Positions 7,188 through 16,799 of a stretch of 43,822 bases of DNA are shown in pieces. Every line of letters begins with the position of its first letter. The stretch's first letter is position 1. The translations under genes and the position numbers were made by a program. A model generated the notes under the pieces. It was not told the DNA's origin. It was given only the letters and a program-made list of their open reading frames with translations, and ran no database searches. This DNA comes from an uncultured Agathobacter sp. Its GTDB lineage: Bacteria; Bacillota; Clostridia; Lachnospirales; Lachnospiraceae. The stretch spans positions 1 to 43,822 of the forward strand of contig CAJUND010000029.1 in assembly GCA_910587655.1 (NCBI GenBank), written 5' to 3'.

Positions 7188-10100
7188 TGTTCAATCCTAT
7201 TGAAGCGTCAAAAAGTATAAAGGATGAATTTATCAGCTATGTTTCTACTAACTTTCACATAGCTGATCGAGACTATGCAAAGCAATTTACAGAAGGTCTG
7301 AATAAAGTCAATACAGTTGCGAAGGGGCCCTATTTGGACATCAGTGATTCGTTCGAAACTGGTGAAAATATTGAGACTCTGATATCCGAGGGAGAGCTTT
7401 CTCCTCTTTTTAAGGATCTCGAGAATGGTGTTAGCGAAGGCGATAAAGAAATCAAGCTGAAAAGAAAATTATACCTTCATCAGGAAATGGCTATACGAAA
7501 AATAAATCAGGAGCATAATCTTGTGGTCACAACAGGAACCGGTTCCGGTAAGACGGAGTGCTTTATTCTTCCAATCATCAATCATCTGTTAAGGGAAAAA
7601 GAGCAAGGCACGCTTTCTGGCGGAGTCAGGGCAATTTTAATATATCCGATGAATGCTCTGGCTAATGATCAAATGAAAAGACTGCGCCAGATTCTAAAGA
7701 ACTATACTGGCATAACGTTTGGTGTTTATAACAGCAGTACCAAGGAGGAAGATGATGCTGGAATTGCTGAATATGGACGTATTTTTAAAGATGCTAATGG
7801 ACATGCTCTTAAGCCTTTACCTAATGAAGTCATTTCAAGAAAAAGCATGCGGAAGACTCCGCCGCATATTTTGGTAACGAACTATGCGATGCTTGAATAT
7901 ATGATGCTCAGACCGAATGATGACAGAGTTTTTTCAGGTGCAAAATTAAAGTTCCTTGTACTTGATGAGGCTCATATTTATAGGGGAACTACCGGAATGG
8001 AAACGTCGTTTTTGCTGAGAAGATTGAAAGCGAGAATCAGCAATTCTATGGAAGTTCTCCATATACTGACCAGTGCGACTCTTGGCGGTAAGGAGGCAGA
8101 CAGTGATATAGTTACATTTGCCGAGACATTATGCGAGGCGAATTTTAGGGAGGATGACATTATCCGTTCGAAAATGGTTATTCCTCAATTTCCTGACCAG
8201 ATGATTGATTATCCAACATTACTTTTTGCAGAGCTTGCAAGTCCCAATGCTTCTCTAAATGAAATATTGGATAAGTATCATGTGAATTATAATCCGAATG
8301 AAGCAGATGCCGAAATCCTGTTTGATTTGTGTATTTCTTCTAAGCTTTATAAGGCTTTAAGAGAGTGTGCTGTCCGACCGATGACCGTTCGTGAAATCAC
8401 ATCTCGTGTCTGCAACTATCAGAATGTTAAAGAAGAGGATATTATTAATCTGATTAATGTTGCTTCAAGAGCTGAGAAGAATAAAACTGCTCTTATAAAG
8501 GCTCGATATCATATGTTTATAAGGGCATTGGAGGGCGCATATATTTCTGTTGGCACACGGAAAAGTATGTTCCTGAACCGTTCCAAATATACACCGGATG
8601 GAGAATATAGGACATTTGAAGCTGCAGTATGCGATGATTGCGGGCGTATTGGAATTGTGGGAAAGGATGAACACGGATTCTTTGATTTTGCAAACAATGC
8701 GTGGGATAAGAAGAAGGAAGTTTATCTTTTAAGAGAACAAAATGAATACTGGGATTGGCAGGAGGATGAAGAGGAAGAAGAAACGGATGATGAATTTGGC
8801 AAAAATGATTATTTGATTTGCTCGAAGTGCGGAAAAATACTTCATGAGAGCCAGAGTGCAGAATTTGAATGTGATTGCGGTTTATCTAATCTCGTCAGAA
8901 TACGGAAAGCTGAAATCAAAGGTACAAGGAATGAGCACAGGTGTCCGTGCTGTAGTACGGGGCATATGAAGATGTTTTATATAGGATATGATGCGGCTAC
9001 AGCTGTTTTGGGTACAGAACTATTTGAGCAGCTTCCTGAAAATGAGATTTTGCTTAAAAGTAAATCAACTGATGCAAAGACAACAGGTGGGCTTTTTTCT
9101 ATGGCAATTGCCGCAAAGCCAGCAGTTGAAACGGTAAAGAAAAAGAGGCAGTTTCTGTCCTTTTCGGATAGCCGCAGCGAAGCGGCGTTCTTTGCCTGTT
9201 ATATGACATCGTTTTATAAGGAGTTTCTTCGAAGGCGCGGAATATGGCATGTGATTAAGAAAAATAAAGATAGTATTAACAGAAACCCATGGGAGATTTC
9301 CACGCTTGTTAATGAACTCACATCTTATTTTGATATGAACCGAACATTTGCAGAACCGGGAGATACAGGAACAGAAAACTTAACAGCCATGAGCAGAAGG
9401 CAGGCTTGGATTGCTGTACTGAATGAGATGGTGGGTGCACGCCGCAGCACAAGTCTCGTATCTATGGGGATTCTTGATTTTGCCTATAAAGGAAACAGCC
9501 CTCAACTCATGGAGGCAGTTGCCGCAAAATATAATAAATCTGTTGATGATGTAACGGCATTGTTTCATTTACTGGTAATGGATTTGGTGTATAACGGAGC
9601 GCTGGAAGGTGAAGGGGCAAGCCTTACAAACGATGAACGCGAATACATTTATTATGCTGCTTTCCCAAGGCGTTTTGTAAAATGCAGGCAGTCTGATTCC
9701 GAACGCAAGAAGAACTATCTGAGTGGGTGGATTCCAAGACAGCGCACGAATGGCAGTAACTATAAAAATGGGCGCGTCACAAGAACCAGAGATGTACTTG
9801 GAATAAGCGAAGAGGAAGCCATAAGCCTGTTGTCAGATTTCTGGGATGCTGTTCTTGTAAAAAGTGAATATTCAATGACTCCAGACAACGGAACTGAATA
9901 TTATATTTCCACGGACAAGTTTGTCATTAAAGCAGGGATGGAGGAAATGGCGGTTTATGTCTGCGAAAAGTGTGGAAAAACTACTATGACAAATTGTCAG
10001 GAAAAGTGTGTGTCCATAAAATGCGATGGAAAACTACGCAGAATTTCGCACAAAGAATTGTTTGCAGATAATCATTTTGCACGATTATATTCTACAGAAC

Positions 10101-12379
10101 AGATGCAGCCCCTTCACATTAAGGAGCATACAGCGCAACTTGGAAGGGCTGAACAGCAGAAATACCAAGAGATGTTTGTAAACAAGGAATTAAACGCTCT
10201 AAGCTGTTCTACGACTTTTGAAATGGGTGTTGATGTCGGCGATTTAGAAACAGTTTATTTAAGGAATATGCCGCCGTCCCCTGCCAATTATGTTCAGCGT
10301 GCTGGGCGTGCCGGCCGAAGTATTCACTCGGCGGCTTATGCTCTCACCTATGCGAAACTTGGTTCTCATGATTTTACATATTTTGATAAGCCGGAACGTA
10401 TGATTTCCGGAAAAATTGGCGTACCTCTCTTTTCGTTGTCTAACGAGAAAGTTGTGCTCAGACATATTTTTGCTATAGCGTTGAGTGATTTCTTCAACCA
10501 TTATGAAGAAGTCTATAATAGGAATAATGCTGATGAACTTCTGAATAGGGATGGGTATGAAAAGCTTACCATGTATTTAAACAGTAAACCGGCAGGATTG
10601 AAGGATATTCTTTCACGCTCCATTCCAACCACTTTACATACTGTTATGGGAATAACTGACTGGTTATGGGTTGATAAGTTAATTGGTGATGACGGTGTTT
10701 TGAAGGTGGCTGTAGAGGATTTCAGAAATACAGTTGATTGGTATACAAAGGAATATGCCAGATTAAAAAGAAAAGATGATATTCAGGCTGCCGCAAGGTG
10801 CGAGCGCCAACTTAAAGATTATCGAAGAAATCCAGAAGATAAGCATGGTCGTAACGAATTGATAGAATTTCTTGTAAGAAACAATGTTTTGCCCAAGTAT
10901 GGTTTTCCGGTTGACACTGTAGAACTCTATCAGGGCATGAACTCAACCAGTGATAAAAAGCTGCAGATGGTTCGAGATCTACAGCTTGCAGTTGCGGAGT
11001 ATGCTCCGGATGCACAGGTTGTTGCAGATGGAAAATTGTATACCAGCAGATATATTCGAAAACTGCCTCAAACTACGGGGCAGGACTGGGAAGAGGTATA
11101 TATTGCGGAATGCAAGAACAAATCGTGTATGACATGGAACTACCGAAGAACAGAGCCATCAAGAGATGGTGAAAAGTGTATTTCCTGCCAGTCGATTATT
11201 GATAAGCCTCATTGGAAGAAAGCTATTGAGCCAAGAAAAGGATTTATTGCCGAATCCAAGGCTACAGAAGTTCCATTGAGAAAGCCAGATCGGTCGTTTA
11301 AGAGTGAGGACTACTATATTGGTGATCCTCAGCGCCAAATCATGACAAAGAAAACTTTTCTTATTGATGGAAGGCAGAAACTGCAGATGGAAACGTCCAC
11401 GAATGATTCTTTGATGGTAGTGTGCAAAGATGATTTCTTTGTTTGTGAAAAATGTGGTTATTCTATAAGTTCAGTTACTGGTAAGAACGAAAAGGATTTT
11501 AATTCTTATGCAAAGAGTTTTGAGAAAAAGCATATAAGCCCGTGGGGAAAAGAATGTAGTGGAAAACTTTGGAAACACGAGATTTGTCATGCATTCAAGA
11601 CAGATGTTGTTCAAGTTGTGTTTGGCACATCCAGAGCCAAGAACCAGGCTACGATGCTTTCGGTTATGTATGCTCTTTTGGAAGCTATGTCGGAAGAATT
11701 GGATATTGAAAGAACTGATATAAAGGGATGTCTTCATAAGGTTAGATATGAGTATAGCATGGTATATGCGATTATCTTATACGATGGTGTTGCTGGCGGA
11801 GCTGGTCATGTGAGAAGACTTGTTACAGATGACTGCGAAATATTCCAGAAAATTGTTCATAAGGCAATCGGTATCACTAAAAATTGTAATTGTAATCCAT
11901 CCTGCTATAATTGCCTGCGCAATTATTATAATCAAGCAGTTCATGACATTTTGGATCGCCGTGAGGCTTATATGTTCCTTGAGGCATTCAAAGGAGATGC
12001 AATTGCTATATTGGATGAAAATTTTGAAGAAGTAAGAGAAGAAAATAGCTCTGATGTAGTAACGGAAGATCTTCTAAGATTTGAATCATCGTGGTCTTGC
12101 AATTATAACAATTGGAATGAAATGTCGCAAATGATGCTTCCGGATAATTGTCGTGATTATTTTGAGGACTTTGATTACTATCATATCCCTCTTCCTTCTA
12201 ATGCATACTGCAAATGTAAGATATACGGAGCGGATTACGCATCAGAGATTCTGCTGTTGTGGAAAAATAATAAGGTCATGGTTTTTGAAGATGATAAAGA
12301 AAAACTTGAGGTGTCTGGCTGGACGTCTCTTAAGGTGGGTGAAATCAGAGCGGGTTCATTTGCTGAATTATTTCAATGA
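7187..12379 (+). CDS. DEAH-box helicase with DUF1998 region, DruE-like
   Basis: 1730 aa superfamily 2 helicase. Motif I is GTGSGKT (117-123), motif II DEAH (260-263), motif III SAT (296-298), and motif VI QRAGRAGR (1037-1044) preceded by TTFEMGVDVGD. Unlike compact helicases, long insertions hold Cys pairs that look like zinc ribbons (C482/C485, C545/C548, CPCC at 586-589, a cluster starting at C926, and others near 1310 and 1425). The end of the DUF1998 (MZB) region shows C1567-x-C1569-x3-C1573-x2-C1576, followed by the usual LRNYYNQ. About 110 residues follow, ending in a strand-like ILLLWKNNKVMVFED. Large DUF1998 helicases are the hallmark of Druantia (DruE), DISARM (DrmA plus DrmB) and Dpd (DpdJ) defence systems. 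One polypeptide of this length behind one large partner best fits Druantia III. A terminator follows at 12464. Confidence 0.92.
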   Translation: MFNPIEASKSIKDEFISYVSTNFHIADRDYAKQFTEGLNKVNTVAKGPYLDISDSFETGENIETLISEGELSPLFKDLENGVSEGDKEIKLKRKLYLHQEMAIRKINQEHNLVVTTGTGSGKTECFILPIINHLLREKEQGTLSGGVRAILIYPMNALANDQMKRLRQILKNYTGITFGVYNSSTKEEDDAGIAEYGRIFKDANGHALKPLPNEVISRKSMRKTPPHILVTNYAMLEYMMLRPNDDRVFSGAKLKFLVLDEAHIYRGTTGMETSFLLRRLKARISNSMEVLHILTSATLGGKEADSDIVTFAETLCEANFREDDIIRSKMVIPQFPDQMIDYPTLLFAELASPNASLNEILDKYHVNYNPNEADAEILFDLCISSKLYKALRECAVRPMTVREITSRVCNYQNVKEEDIINLINVASRAEKNKTALIKARYHMFIRALEGAYISVGTRKSMFLNRSKYTPDGEYRTFEAAVCDDCGRIGIVGKDEHGFFDFANNAWDKKKEVYLLREQNEYWDWQEDEEEEETDDEFGKNDYLICSKCGKILHESQSAEFECDCGLSNLVRIRKAEIKGTRNEHRCPCCSTGHMKMFYIGYDAATAVLGTELFEQLPENEILLKSKSTDAKTTGGLFSMAIAAKPAVETVKKKRQFLSFSDSRSEAAFFACYMTSFYKEFLRRRGIWHVIKKNKDSINRNPWEISTLVNELTSYFDMNRTFAEPGDTGTENLTAMSRRQAWIAVLNEMVGARRSTSLVSMGILDFAYKGNSPQLMEAVAAKYNKSVDDVTALFHLLVMDLVYNGALEGEGASLTNDEREYIYYAAFPRRFVKCRQSDSERKKNYLSGWIPRQRTNGSNYKNGRVTRTRDVLGISEEEAISLLSDFWDAVLVKSEYSMTPDNGTEYYISTDKFVIKAGMEEMAVYVCEKCGKTTMTNCQEKCVSIKCDGKLRRISHKELFADNHFARLYSTEQMQPLHIKEHTAQLGRAEQQKYQEMFVNKELNALSCSTTFEMGVDVGDLETVYLRNMPPSPANYVQRAGRAGRSIHSAAYALTYAKLGSHDFTYFDKPERMISGKIGVPLFSLSNEKVVLRHIFAIALSDFFNHYEEVYNRNNADELLNRDGYEKLTMYLNSKPAGLKDILSRSIPTTLHTVMGITDWLWVDKLIGDDGVLKVAVEDFRNTVDWYTKEYARLKRKDDIQAAARCERQLKDYRRNPEDKHGRNELIEFLVRNNVLPKYGFPVDTVELYQGMNSTSDKKLQMVRDLQLAVAEYAPDAQVVADGKLYTSRYIRKLPQTTGQDWEEVYIAECKNKSCMTWNYRRTEPSRDGEKCISCQSIIDKPHWKKAIEPRKGFIAESKATEVPLRKPDRSFKSEDYYIGDPQRQIMTKKTFLIDGRQKLQMETSTNDSLMVVCKDDFFVCEKCGYSISSVTGKNEKDFNSYAKSFEKKHISPWGKECSGKLWKHEICHAFKTDVVQVVFGTSRAKNQATMLSVMYALLEAMSEELDIERTDIKGCLHKVRYEYSMVYAIILYDGVAGGAGHVRRLVTDDCEIFQKIVHKAIGITKNCNCNPSCYNCLRNYYNQAVHDILDRREAYMFLEAFKGDAIAILDENFEEVREENSSDVVTEDLLRFESSWSCNYNNWNEMSQMMLPDNCRDYFEDFDYYHIPLPSNAYCKCKIYGADYASEILLLWKNNKVMVFEDDKEKLEVSGWTSLKVGEIRAGSFAELFQ

Positions 12380-12463
12380 TGAGATATATAATGTGGCACA
12401 AATGACATCAAATACATTGAAGAGACCTTACTGTTATGGGCATGCTTCTGATGATAGGCCGAT

Positions 12464-12505
12464 AAAAAAGCGTCTAGCGGTCTTTTGCTGTCAGGCGCTT
12501 TTTTA
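12464..12505 (+). terminator. Terminator of the large two-gene operon
   Basis: AAAAAAGCGTCTAG pairs with CAGGCGCTTTTTT across a loop of about 15 nt, with one G-T pair, and ends in a T run. It lies 85 bp after the helicase stop and separates the operon from the membrane protein gene at 12581. Confidence 0.75.
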
Positions 12506-12580
12506 TTAAAATTTTTATAGCTATATTAACATAATATGATATAATCGTTATAAATAGATTAAAATTTGGAGGTGAAAAAT

Positions 12581-12943
12581 ATGATGATGGGATGGGTAAT
12601 GGTTGTGGCATTAGTAATTCTGGTACTTGCGCTGTTTCTGGTTCGGACAATAGGATGGTGCCTCTTAAAGCTCAGGCTGCTGATTCCGGTAATATATGTT
12701 ATAGTTTGGTTTTCATGCAGGGGAAAAGACTGGTTTATTATCAAGCTGCTTGATTACCATTTGATTAAAGATAAGCTGTGTGTGGGTGATATTATAGGCG
12801 TTCTGATGCTGCTATATGCCGCTGTGATGTTTATTCATGATGTGTTTGCACCTATTATAGAGAGGTTTTCGTCAAAACGAAGAAACAAATGTACAAATGA
12901 GGAAAATGAATATATAGTTATTATGACAAAAGAACCTAAATAA
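12581..12943 (+). CDS. Small membrane protein, unknown
   Basis: 120 aa from ATG 12581, 8 bp after GGAGG; TATAAT at 12540-12545 can be its -10. Hydrophobic segments at about 4-22, 34-50 and 72-95 suggest three membrane passes, followed by a charged, cytoplasmic-looking tail (SSKRRNKC...). No family is recognised. It has its own promoter and a terminator right behind it, so it is a single-gene unit. Its place directly after the helicase operon could be chance or could mean an accessory membrane component. Confidence 0.65.
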   Translation: MMMGWVMVVALVILVLALFLVRTIGWCLLKLRLLIPVIYVIVWFSCRGKDWFIIKLLDYHLIKDKLCVGDIIGVLMLLYAAVMFIHDVFAPIIERFSSKRRNKCTNEENEYIVIMTKEPK

Positions 12944-12969
12944 AAGTCCTTCGGGGCTTTTATTTTTTT
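12942..12969 (+). terminator. UUCG-tetraloop terminator
   Basis: AAAAGTCC (12942-12949), loop TTCG, then GGGCTTTT (12954-12961) and a run of seven T. The stem begins inside the stop codon of the membrane protein gene. Confidence 0.85.
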
Positions 12970-13247
12970 AAGTTTATCAGAGAAATAAAAAGCATAGGAA
13001 CCCGCCGTCATCGGCATTGTGGGAATGTCGTATAACTCCCCTTTTTATGAAAATGTGGGCAACACTGTTTGCAGGATGTGGGAAATCTGTTCTTGCTTTT
13101 CCATATGCTGTGAATGGTGTTGTCAATAGGCAGAGAAACCGCTCCTATACTTTTGACGAGTGTCGGGGCGGTGTTCTTATCAGGTCTGGAAGTGTGCGCC
13201 TGCTGCCCGGTATCTGATATATTGCATGTGGCAGCAGGGGCAAGGGC
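12970..13247. other. Stretch without a convincing gene
   Basis: Short open frames exist on the plus strand (for example 13017-13217) but lack ribosome sites and familiar sequence. An inverted repeat ACCGCTCC (13138-13145) / GGGGCGGT (13165-13172) is present and may end transcription of hicB on the minus strand, though the T run is weak. The sequence looks like decayed accessory DNA. Confidence 0.4.
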
Positions 13248-13661
13248 TTAATGTCTGCCGGACCTGGGGATTTGCAGATAATCAATTAGGGCAGTTTCCA
13301 AAAGCCGGGAATAGTTTACCTTTTGTTCTTCTGCAATCCTTTTCAGCCATGCCGGGAGAGTGATGTTTGTCTTGATGCGCTCATTATCCTTTTTCATGCG
13401 GAATAAATCAGGGTGGATTGTAACGGGCATTACAACATTTCCCTCTGTATCTTCTTTAGAGAGGTTCACGGATGGAGTGGGGATTTCCTCATTGTCACAT
13501 TCCAAACTGTAAACATGGAGGCTTGCGGCTTCTGCTGCCATGCGTGCAGCTTCTTCAAGATTGTCCCCAACACTGATACATCCGGGTAAATCTGGAAAGT
13601 AGATACTATATGAGCCGTTTGTTGATGGTTCAAAGACTGCAAGATAAGTTAAATTCTTCAT
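13248..13661 (-). CDS. hicB: HicB-family antitoxin
   Basis: 137 aa on the minus strand, with AAAGGAG before the ATG at 13661. Residues about 1-75 form the partly degraded RNase H fold of HicB: YLAVFEP, YSIYFPDLPGCISVGDNLEEA is its typical signature region. Residues about 78-137 carry a ribbon-helix-helix-like DNA-binding part (ERIKTNITLPAWLKRIAEEQ, then NYSRLLETALIDYL), as in HicB proteins that repress their own operon. HicB normally binds and blocks HicA, an mRNA interferase encoded next to it. Only a fragment of hicA remains upstream, so this antitoxin is an orphan. Confidence 0.92.
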   Translation of the reverse strand: MKNLTYLAVFEPSTNGSYSIYFPDLPGCISVGDNLEEAARMAAEAASLHVYSLECDNEEIPTPSVNLSKEDTEGNVVMPVTIHPDLFRMKKDNERIKTNITLPAWLKRIAEEQKVNYSRLLETALIDYLQIPRSGRH

Positions 13662-13700
13662 AAATTACGCTCCTTTCTATAATGACCGCAGGCAGTAGGG

Positions 13701-13810
13701 CTATTTAACTCCTGCCTGCTTGTAAATGCTGTTTGGAGTTTCCAGTTTCAAGTCCCCATTGTGATTTGGTACTTTGACTTTTCCGGGCTTTGTTGGATGC
13801 TTTAAGTGTG
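13701..13810 (-). pseudogene. hicA: HicA toxin, C-terminal fragment only
   Basis: Read on the minus strand, the frame ending at TAG 13701-13703 gives HLKHPTKPGKVKVPNHNGDL followed by SIYKQAGVK. That is the C-terminal third of a HicA mRNA interferase, including the region around its catalytic His. Homology stops near 13810, and the N-terminal part with the start is absent. The distance to hicB and the order hicA-hicB are normal, so the pair was intact before the break. There is no sign of a start codon, and the fragment is not expected to be toxic. Confidence 0.8.
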
Positions 13811-13868
13811 TTATACGCCTTTTTTATGCGCATATCAATCGTTTTTTGCGTATAAAATATGCGTATTT
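13811..13868. repeat. TTATACGC/GCGTATAA inverted repeat at the hicA break
   Basis: TTATACGC (13811-13818) faces GCGTATAA (13848-13855), and GCGTAT recurs at 13861. The repeat begins at the exact point where hicA similarity ends, so it may be part of the sequence that replaced the hicA 5' end. No transposase is nearby. The rest of the gap up to 14099 contains only a promoter candidate. Confidence 0.3.
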
Positions 13869-13957
13869 TTTACGGATCACAAGGAAAAGAAAGTCCTGCA
13901 TAAGATGATGAATATTATTATGATTGTCTTTTTTCGGCACTTGCATATGATTGTGGG

Positions 13958-13987
13958 TTGCTGGAAAGGCATTTTTTGTGATATGAT
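13958..13987 (+). promoter_or_regulatory. Candidate promoter of the MBL hydrolase gene
   Basis: TTGCTG (13958-13963) and TATGAT (13982-13987) are separated by 18 bp and lie about 112 bp ahead of the MBL-fold gene. This is consistent with a sigma-A promoter with a moderately long leader. Confidence 0.45.
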
Positions 13988-14099
13988 AAAATTGGCTGGG
14001 AAAGAAGACGTTTTGCTTTCTTGGCTTGATAAAGAGTCGACTTGATGAGTTTATACGATGTCCGTTCAAAGATACCATTTAAAAAAATGAGGTAAAACG

Positions 14100-14903
14100 A
14101 TGAATTTAACAATGCTGGGAACGGGACATGCACTCGTTACCGAGTGTTATAATACCTGTTTTGTAATTGAAGATAATAAAAAATACTTTATGGTTGACGG
14201 CGGTGGCGGAAACGGCATTTTGCATCAGTTGAAAGCTGCCGGATATGATTGGATGGATATGAGAGAAATTTTTGTCACCCATAAACACATTGACCATCTT
14301 ACCGGAATTATTTGGATGGTTCGTATGATTTGCCAGTCCATGAATCACGGAGAATACGAGGGTGAGGCAAATATATACGCACACGAAGAAGTTATTGACT
14401 TAATCAGCGATATGGTGGGGAAATTATTGCTGCCGAAAGAAGTAAGATTTATTGGTGAACGTTTGCATTTAATAACAGTAGAGGACGGAGAAAAAAAGAT
14501 TATTAATGACAGGGAAGTCATCTTTTTTGATATTAAATCAACAAAAGCAAAGCAGTTTGGTTTTTCTATGGAACTTGATAGTGGCAAAAAATTTGTTTGC
14601 TGCGGCGACGAGCCGTATAATTCCTGCGAAGAAGTTTATGCGAAAGGATGCGACTGGCTTTTGCACGAGGCTTTTTGTCTGTATTCGCAGGCTGATATTT
14701 TTGACCCATATGAGAAACACCACTCAACGGTGAAAGATGCTTGTCAGCTTGCTGAAAAATTAGGCGTAAGGAATCTTGTTTTGTATCATATGGAAGATAA
14801 AAATTTAAAAAACCGAAAAGAACTATACAGAGCCGAGGGCAGCGGTTATTTTTCGGGTAATCTTTATGTGCCTGACGACCTGGAAACAATAGAGATTTGT
14901 TAG
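14100..14903 (+). CDS. MBL-fold hydrolase (ribonuclease Z-like)
   Basis: 267 aa metallo-beta-lactamase-fold protein. MLGTGHALVT opens the fold, and H61-x-H63-x-D65-H66 in VTHKHIDHLTG is the two-zinc motif; GDEPY near 175 and HEAF near 195 supply further metal ligands, and YHMED near the end the last one. This motif set resembles the RNase Z/arylsulfatase-like branch. A tRNase Z role is possible, but these short homologues in Lachnospiraceae are often of unknown substrate. GAGGT lies 7 bp before the ATG. It is followed by the broken ABC transporter gene, 55 bp away. Confidence 0.85.
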   Translation: MNLTMLGTGHALVTECYNTCFVIEDNKKYFMVDGGGGNGILHQLKAAGYDWMDMREIFVTHKHIDHLTGIIWMVRMICQSMNHGEYEGEANIYAHEEVIDLISDMVGKLLLPKEVRFIGERLHLITVEDGEKKIINDREVIFFDIKSTKAKQFGFSMELDSGKKFVCCGDEPYNSCEEVYAKGCDWLLHEAFCLYSQADIFDPYEKHHSTVKDACQLAEKLGVRNLVLYHMEDKNLKNRKELYRAEGSGYFSGNLYVPDDLETIEIC

Positions 14904-14958
14904 CCAGAATGAACTCGAATACCAAACGGAATTTAACCAATCTCACGGGGTACTTCAA

Positions 14959-16758
14959 ATGAAAGATAAATATCTGCATGCAATAGAACAAACAAAGGTC
15001 CGGAATAATTATACCGAGCTGTTTAAGACCAATAAAAACCACAGCCTGAAAACCCTGGCGCTTTTATATAAAGGGCATTTTCTGGAGCTGTTTGGTTCTG
15101 TGGTGTTTTTTGTGTGCAAGCATTCCCCAGTCTGGGTTCTGCCTATTGCCACATCCAATATCATTAATGCAGCCACCGCGCCTGACAGCGGCGCGACACG
15201 CACGATTTTACTGAATGTTGTCCTGATGGCTGTAATGATACTGCAGAATATACTGACGAATTATATTCACACATGGCTTTATGCAAAGGCAATCCGCAAC
15301 GTGGAAAAGGATTTGCGGAGTGCGCTTGTCCAGAAGCTCCAGCAGCTGTCAATTTCCTATCATAAGGAGATGGAATCCGGGCGTCTCCAGTCAAAAATTA
15401 TGCGGGATGTGGAACAGATCGAAACGCTTTCATCCCAGATTTTCATATCAATGTTATCCATTATACTGAATGTGGCAGTGGCGGTTTTTGTAGTACTGAC
15501 AAAAGATGTTTTTGTATTTCTGTTTTTCGGAGCCACCATCCCGCTGGCGGTACTTATCATGACATTTTTTAAGGGCAGGATTAAGCATTATAATTCGGAA
15601 TTTCGCCATGAAATGGAAGAAACGTCTGTCCAGGTTATGGAAATGGTGGAGATGATTCCGGTGACGAGGGCGCATGCCCTGGAAAAAGTTGAAACGGCAA
15701 AAATGCAGACCAGACTGCAGCATGTGGCATAAAAAGGTTTGCAGCTTGATATGGTGCAGACTTATTTTTCTTCCATCAGCTGGGTAACGTTCCAGCTGTT
15801 TCAGGTTTTGTGCCTGGGATTCACGGGATATTTTGCTTCAAAGGGACGGATTTCCATAGGTGATGTGGTGTTATACCAGACCTATTTTTCCTCCATAGTA
15901 AATAATGTTTCCGGTATCATTAACCTGATTCCGATTGTTGCAAAGGGACTGGAATCCGTGAGTTCCATCGGTGATGTTTTAACGGCAGAGGATATTGAGG
16001 ACAACCGCCACAAATTAAAGGTGAAGGATGTGTCCGGTTCCATAGAATTTAAAAAGGTATCGTTTTCATACAGCGCAAATGAGGAACCGATTCTCTCAAA
16101 TCTGAGCTTTCGCATTAAACCCGGTGAAACAGTTGCCTTTGTCGGGCCGTCAGGGGCGGGGAAGTCCACAATTTTAAATATGATTATCGGGTTTGTCAGG
16201 GCGCTGGACGGGGAAGTACTTATAGATGGAAAAAATATTAATTCCCTTAATTTAAGAAGTTACCGCAGGCATATTGCGGTTGTTCCCCAGACGTCCATTC
16301 TGTTTTCGGGAACGATACGTGATAATATTACCTATGGCATGGATGACGTTTCTGAGGATTTACTTCAGAAGGTGCTGGTGGAATCAAATTTAAAGGAAAT
16401 GGTTGAAAGTTTTCCGGACGGACTGGAAACAAAAATCCAGGAGCACGGGGGAAACCTTTCCAGCGGACAGCGTCAGCGTATTTCCATTGCGAGGGCGTTT
16501 GTCCGGAATCCACGGATTTTAATTCTGGACGAAGCAACATCAGCGCTTGACACCATTTCCGAACGGCAGATTCAGGAGGCAACCAGAAACCTGACAAAGG
16601 ACCGTACGACACTTATTGTTGCACACCGTTTATCCACCATAAGGGATGCGGATAAAATTGCAGTGATAGATAACGGAGGGCTGGCGGAATTTGGAACGTA
16701 TGAAGAATTAATGGAGCGGAAAGGGATTTTTTATGAGATGAGGTCAATGCAGATGTAG
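14959..16758 (+). pseudogene. ABC exporter (TMD-NBD) with in-frame stop
   Basis: One 600-codon frame interrupted by TAA at 15730-15732. The first 257 codons form most of a six-helix ABC exporter membrane domain (type IV/ABCB-like). After the stop the same frame continues with KGLQLDMVQ, the rest of the membrane domain, and a full ATPase: GPSGAGKST (Walker A), LSSGQRQR (signature), ILILDEATSALD (Walker B) and the VAHRLST switch. Since frame and homology continue without gap, a single codon change made the stop. No good ribosome site for restart is visible downstream of it. The product is thus probably inactive unless the stop is suppressed or is a sequencing error. The original role was likely drug or peptide export. 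Confidence 0.85.
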
Positions 16759-16799
16759 TATTTTCTGTATTAAATTCTGGATAAAAAAGGAGAAAAATA

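Noticed and set aside
12153..12509. 118-aa open frame at the 3' end of the helicase gene.
   Set aside because: It lies mostly in another frame of the helicase and runs into the terminator hairpin, with no ribosome site.
13017..13363. Plus-strand open frames near hicB.
   Set aside because: No ribosome sites, no familiar sequence, and overlap with hicB on the other strand.
14959..16758. Two separate ABC half-genes (14959-15732 and 15739-16758).
   Set aside because: Both are in the same frame and the homology is continuous over the TAA; the second part has no start codon with a ribosome site. One interrupted gene is the simpler reading.
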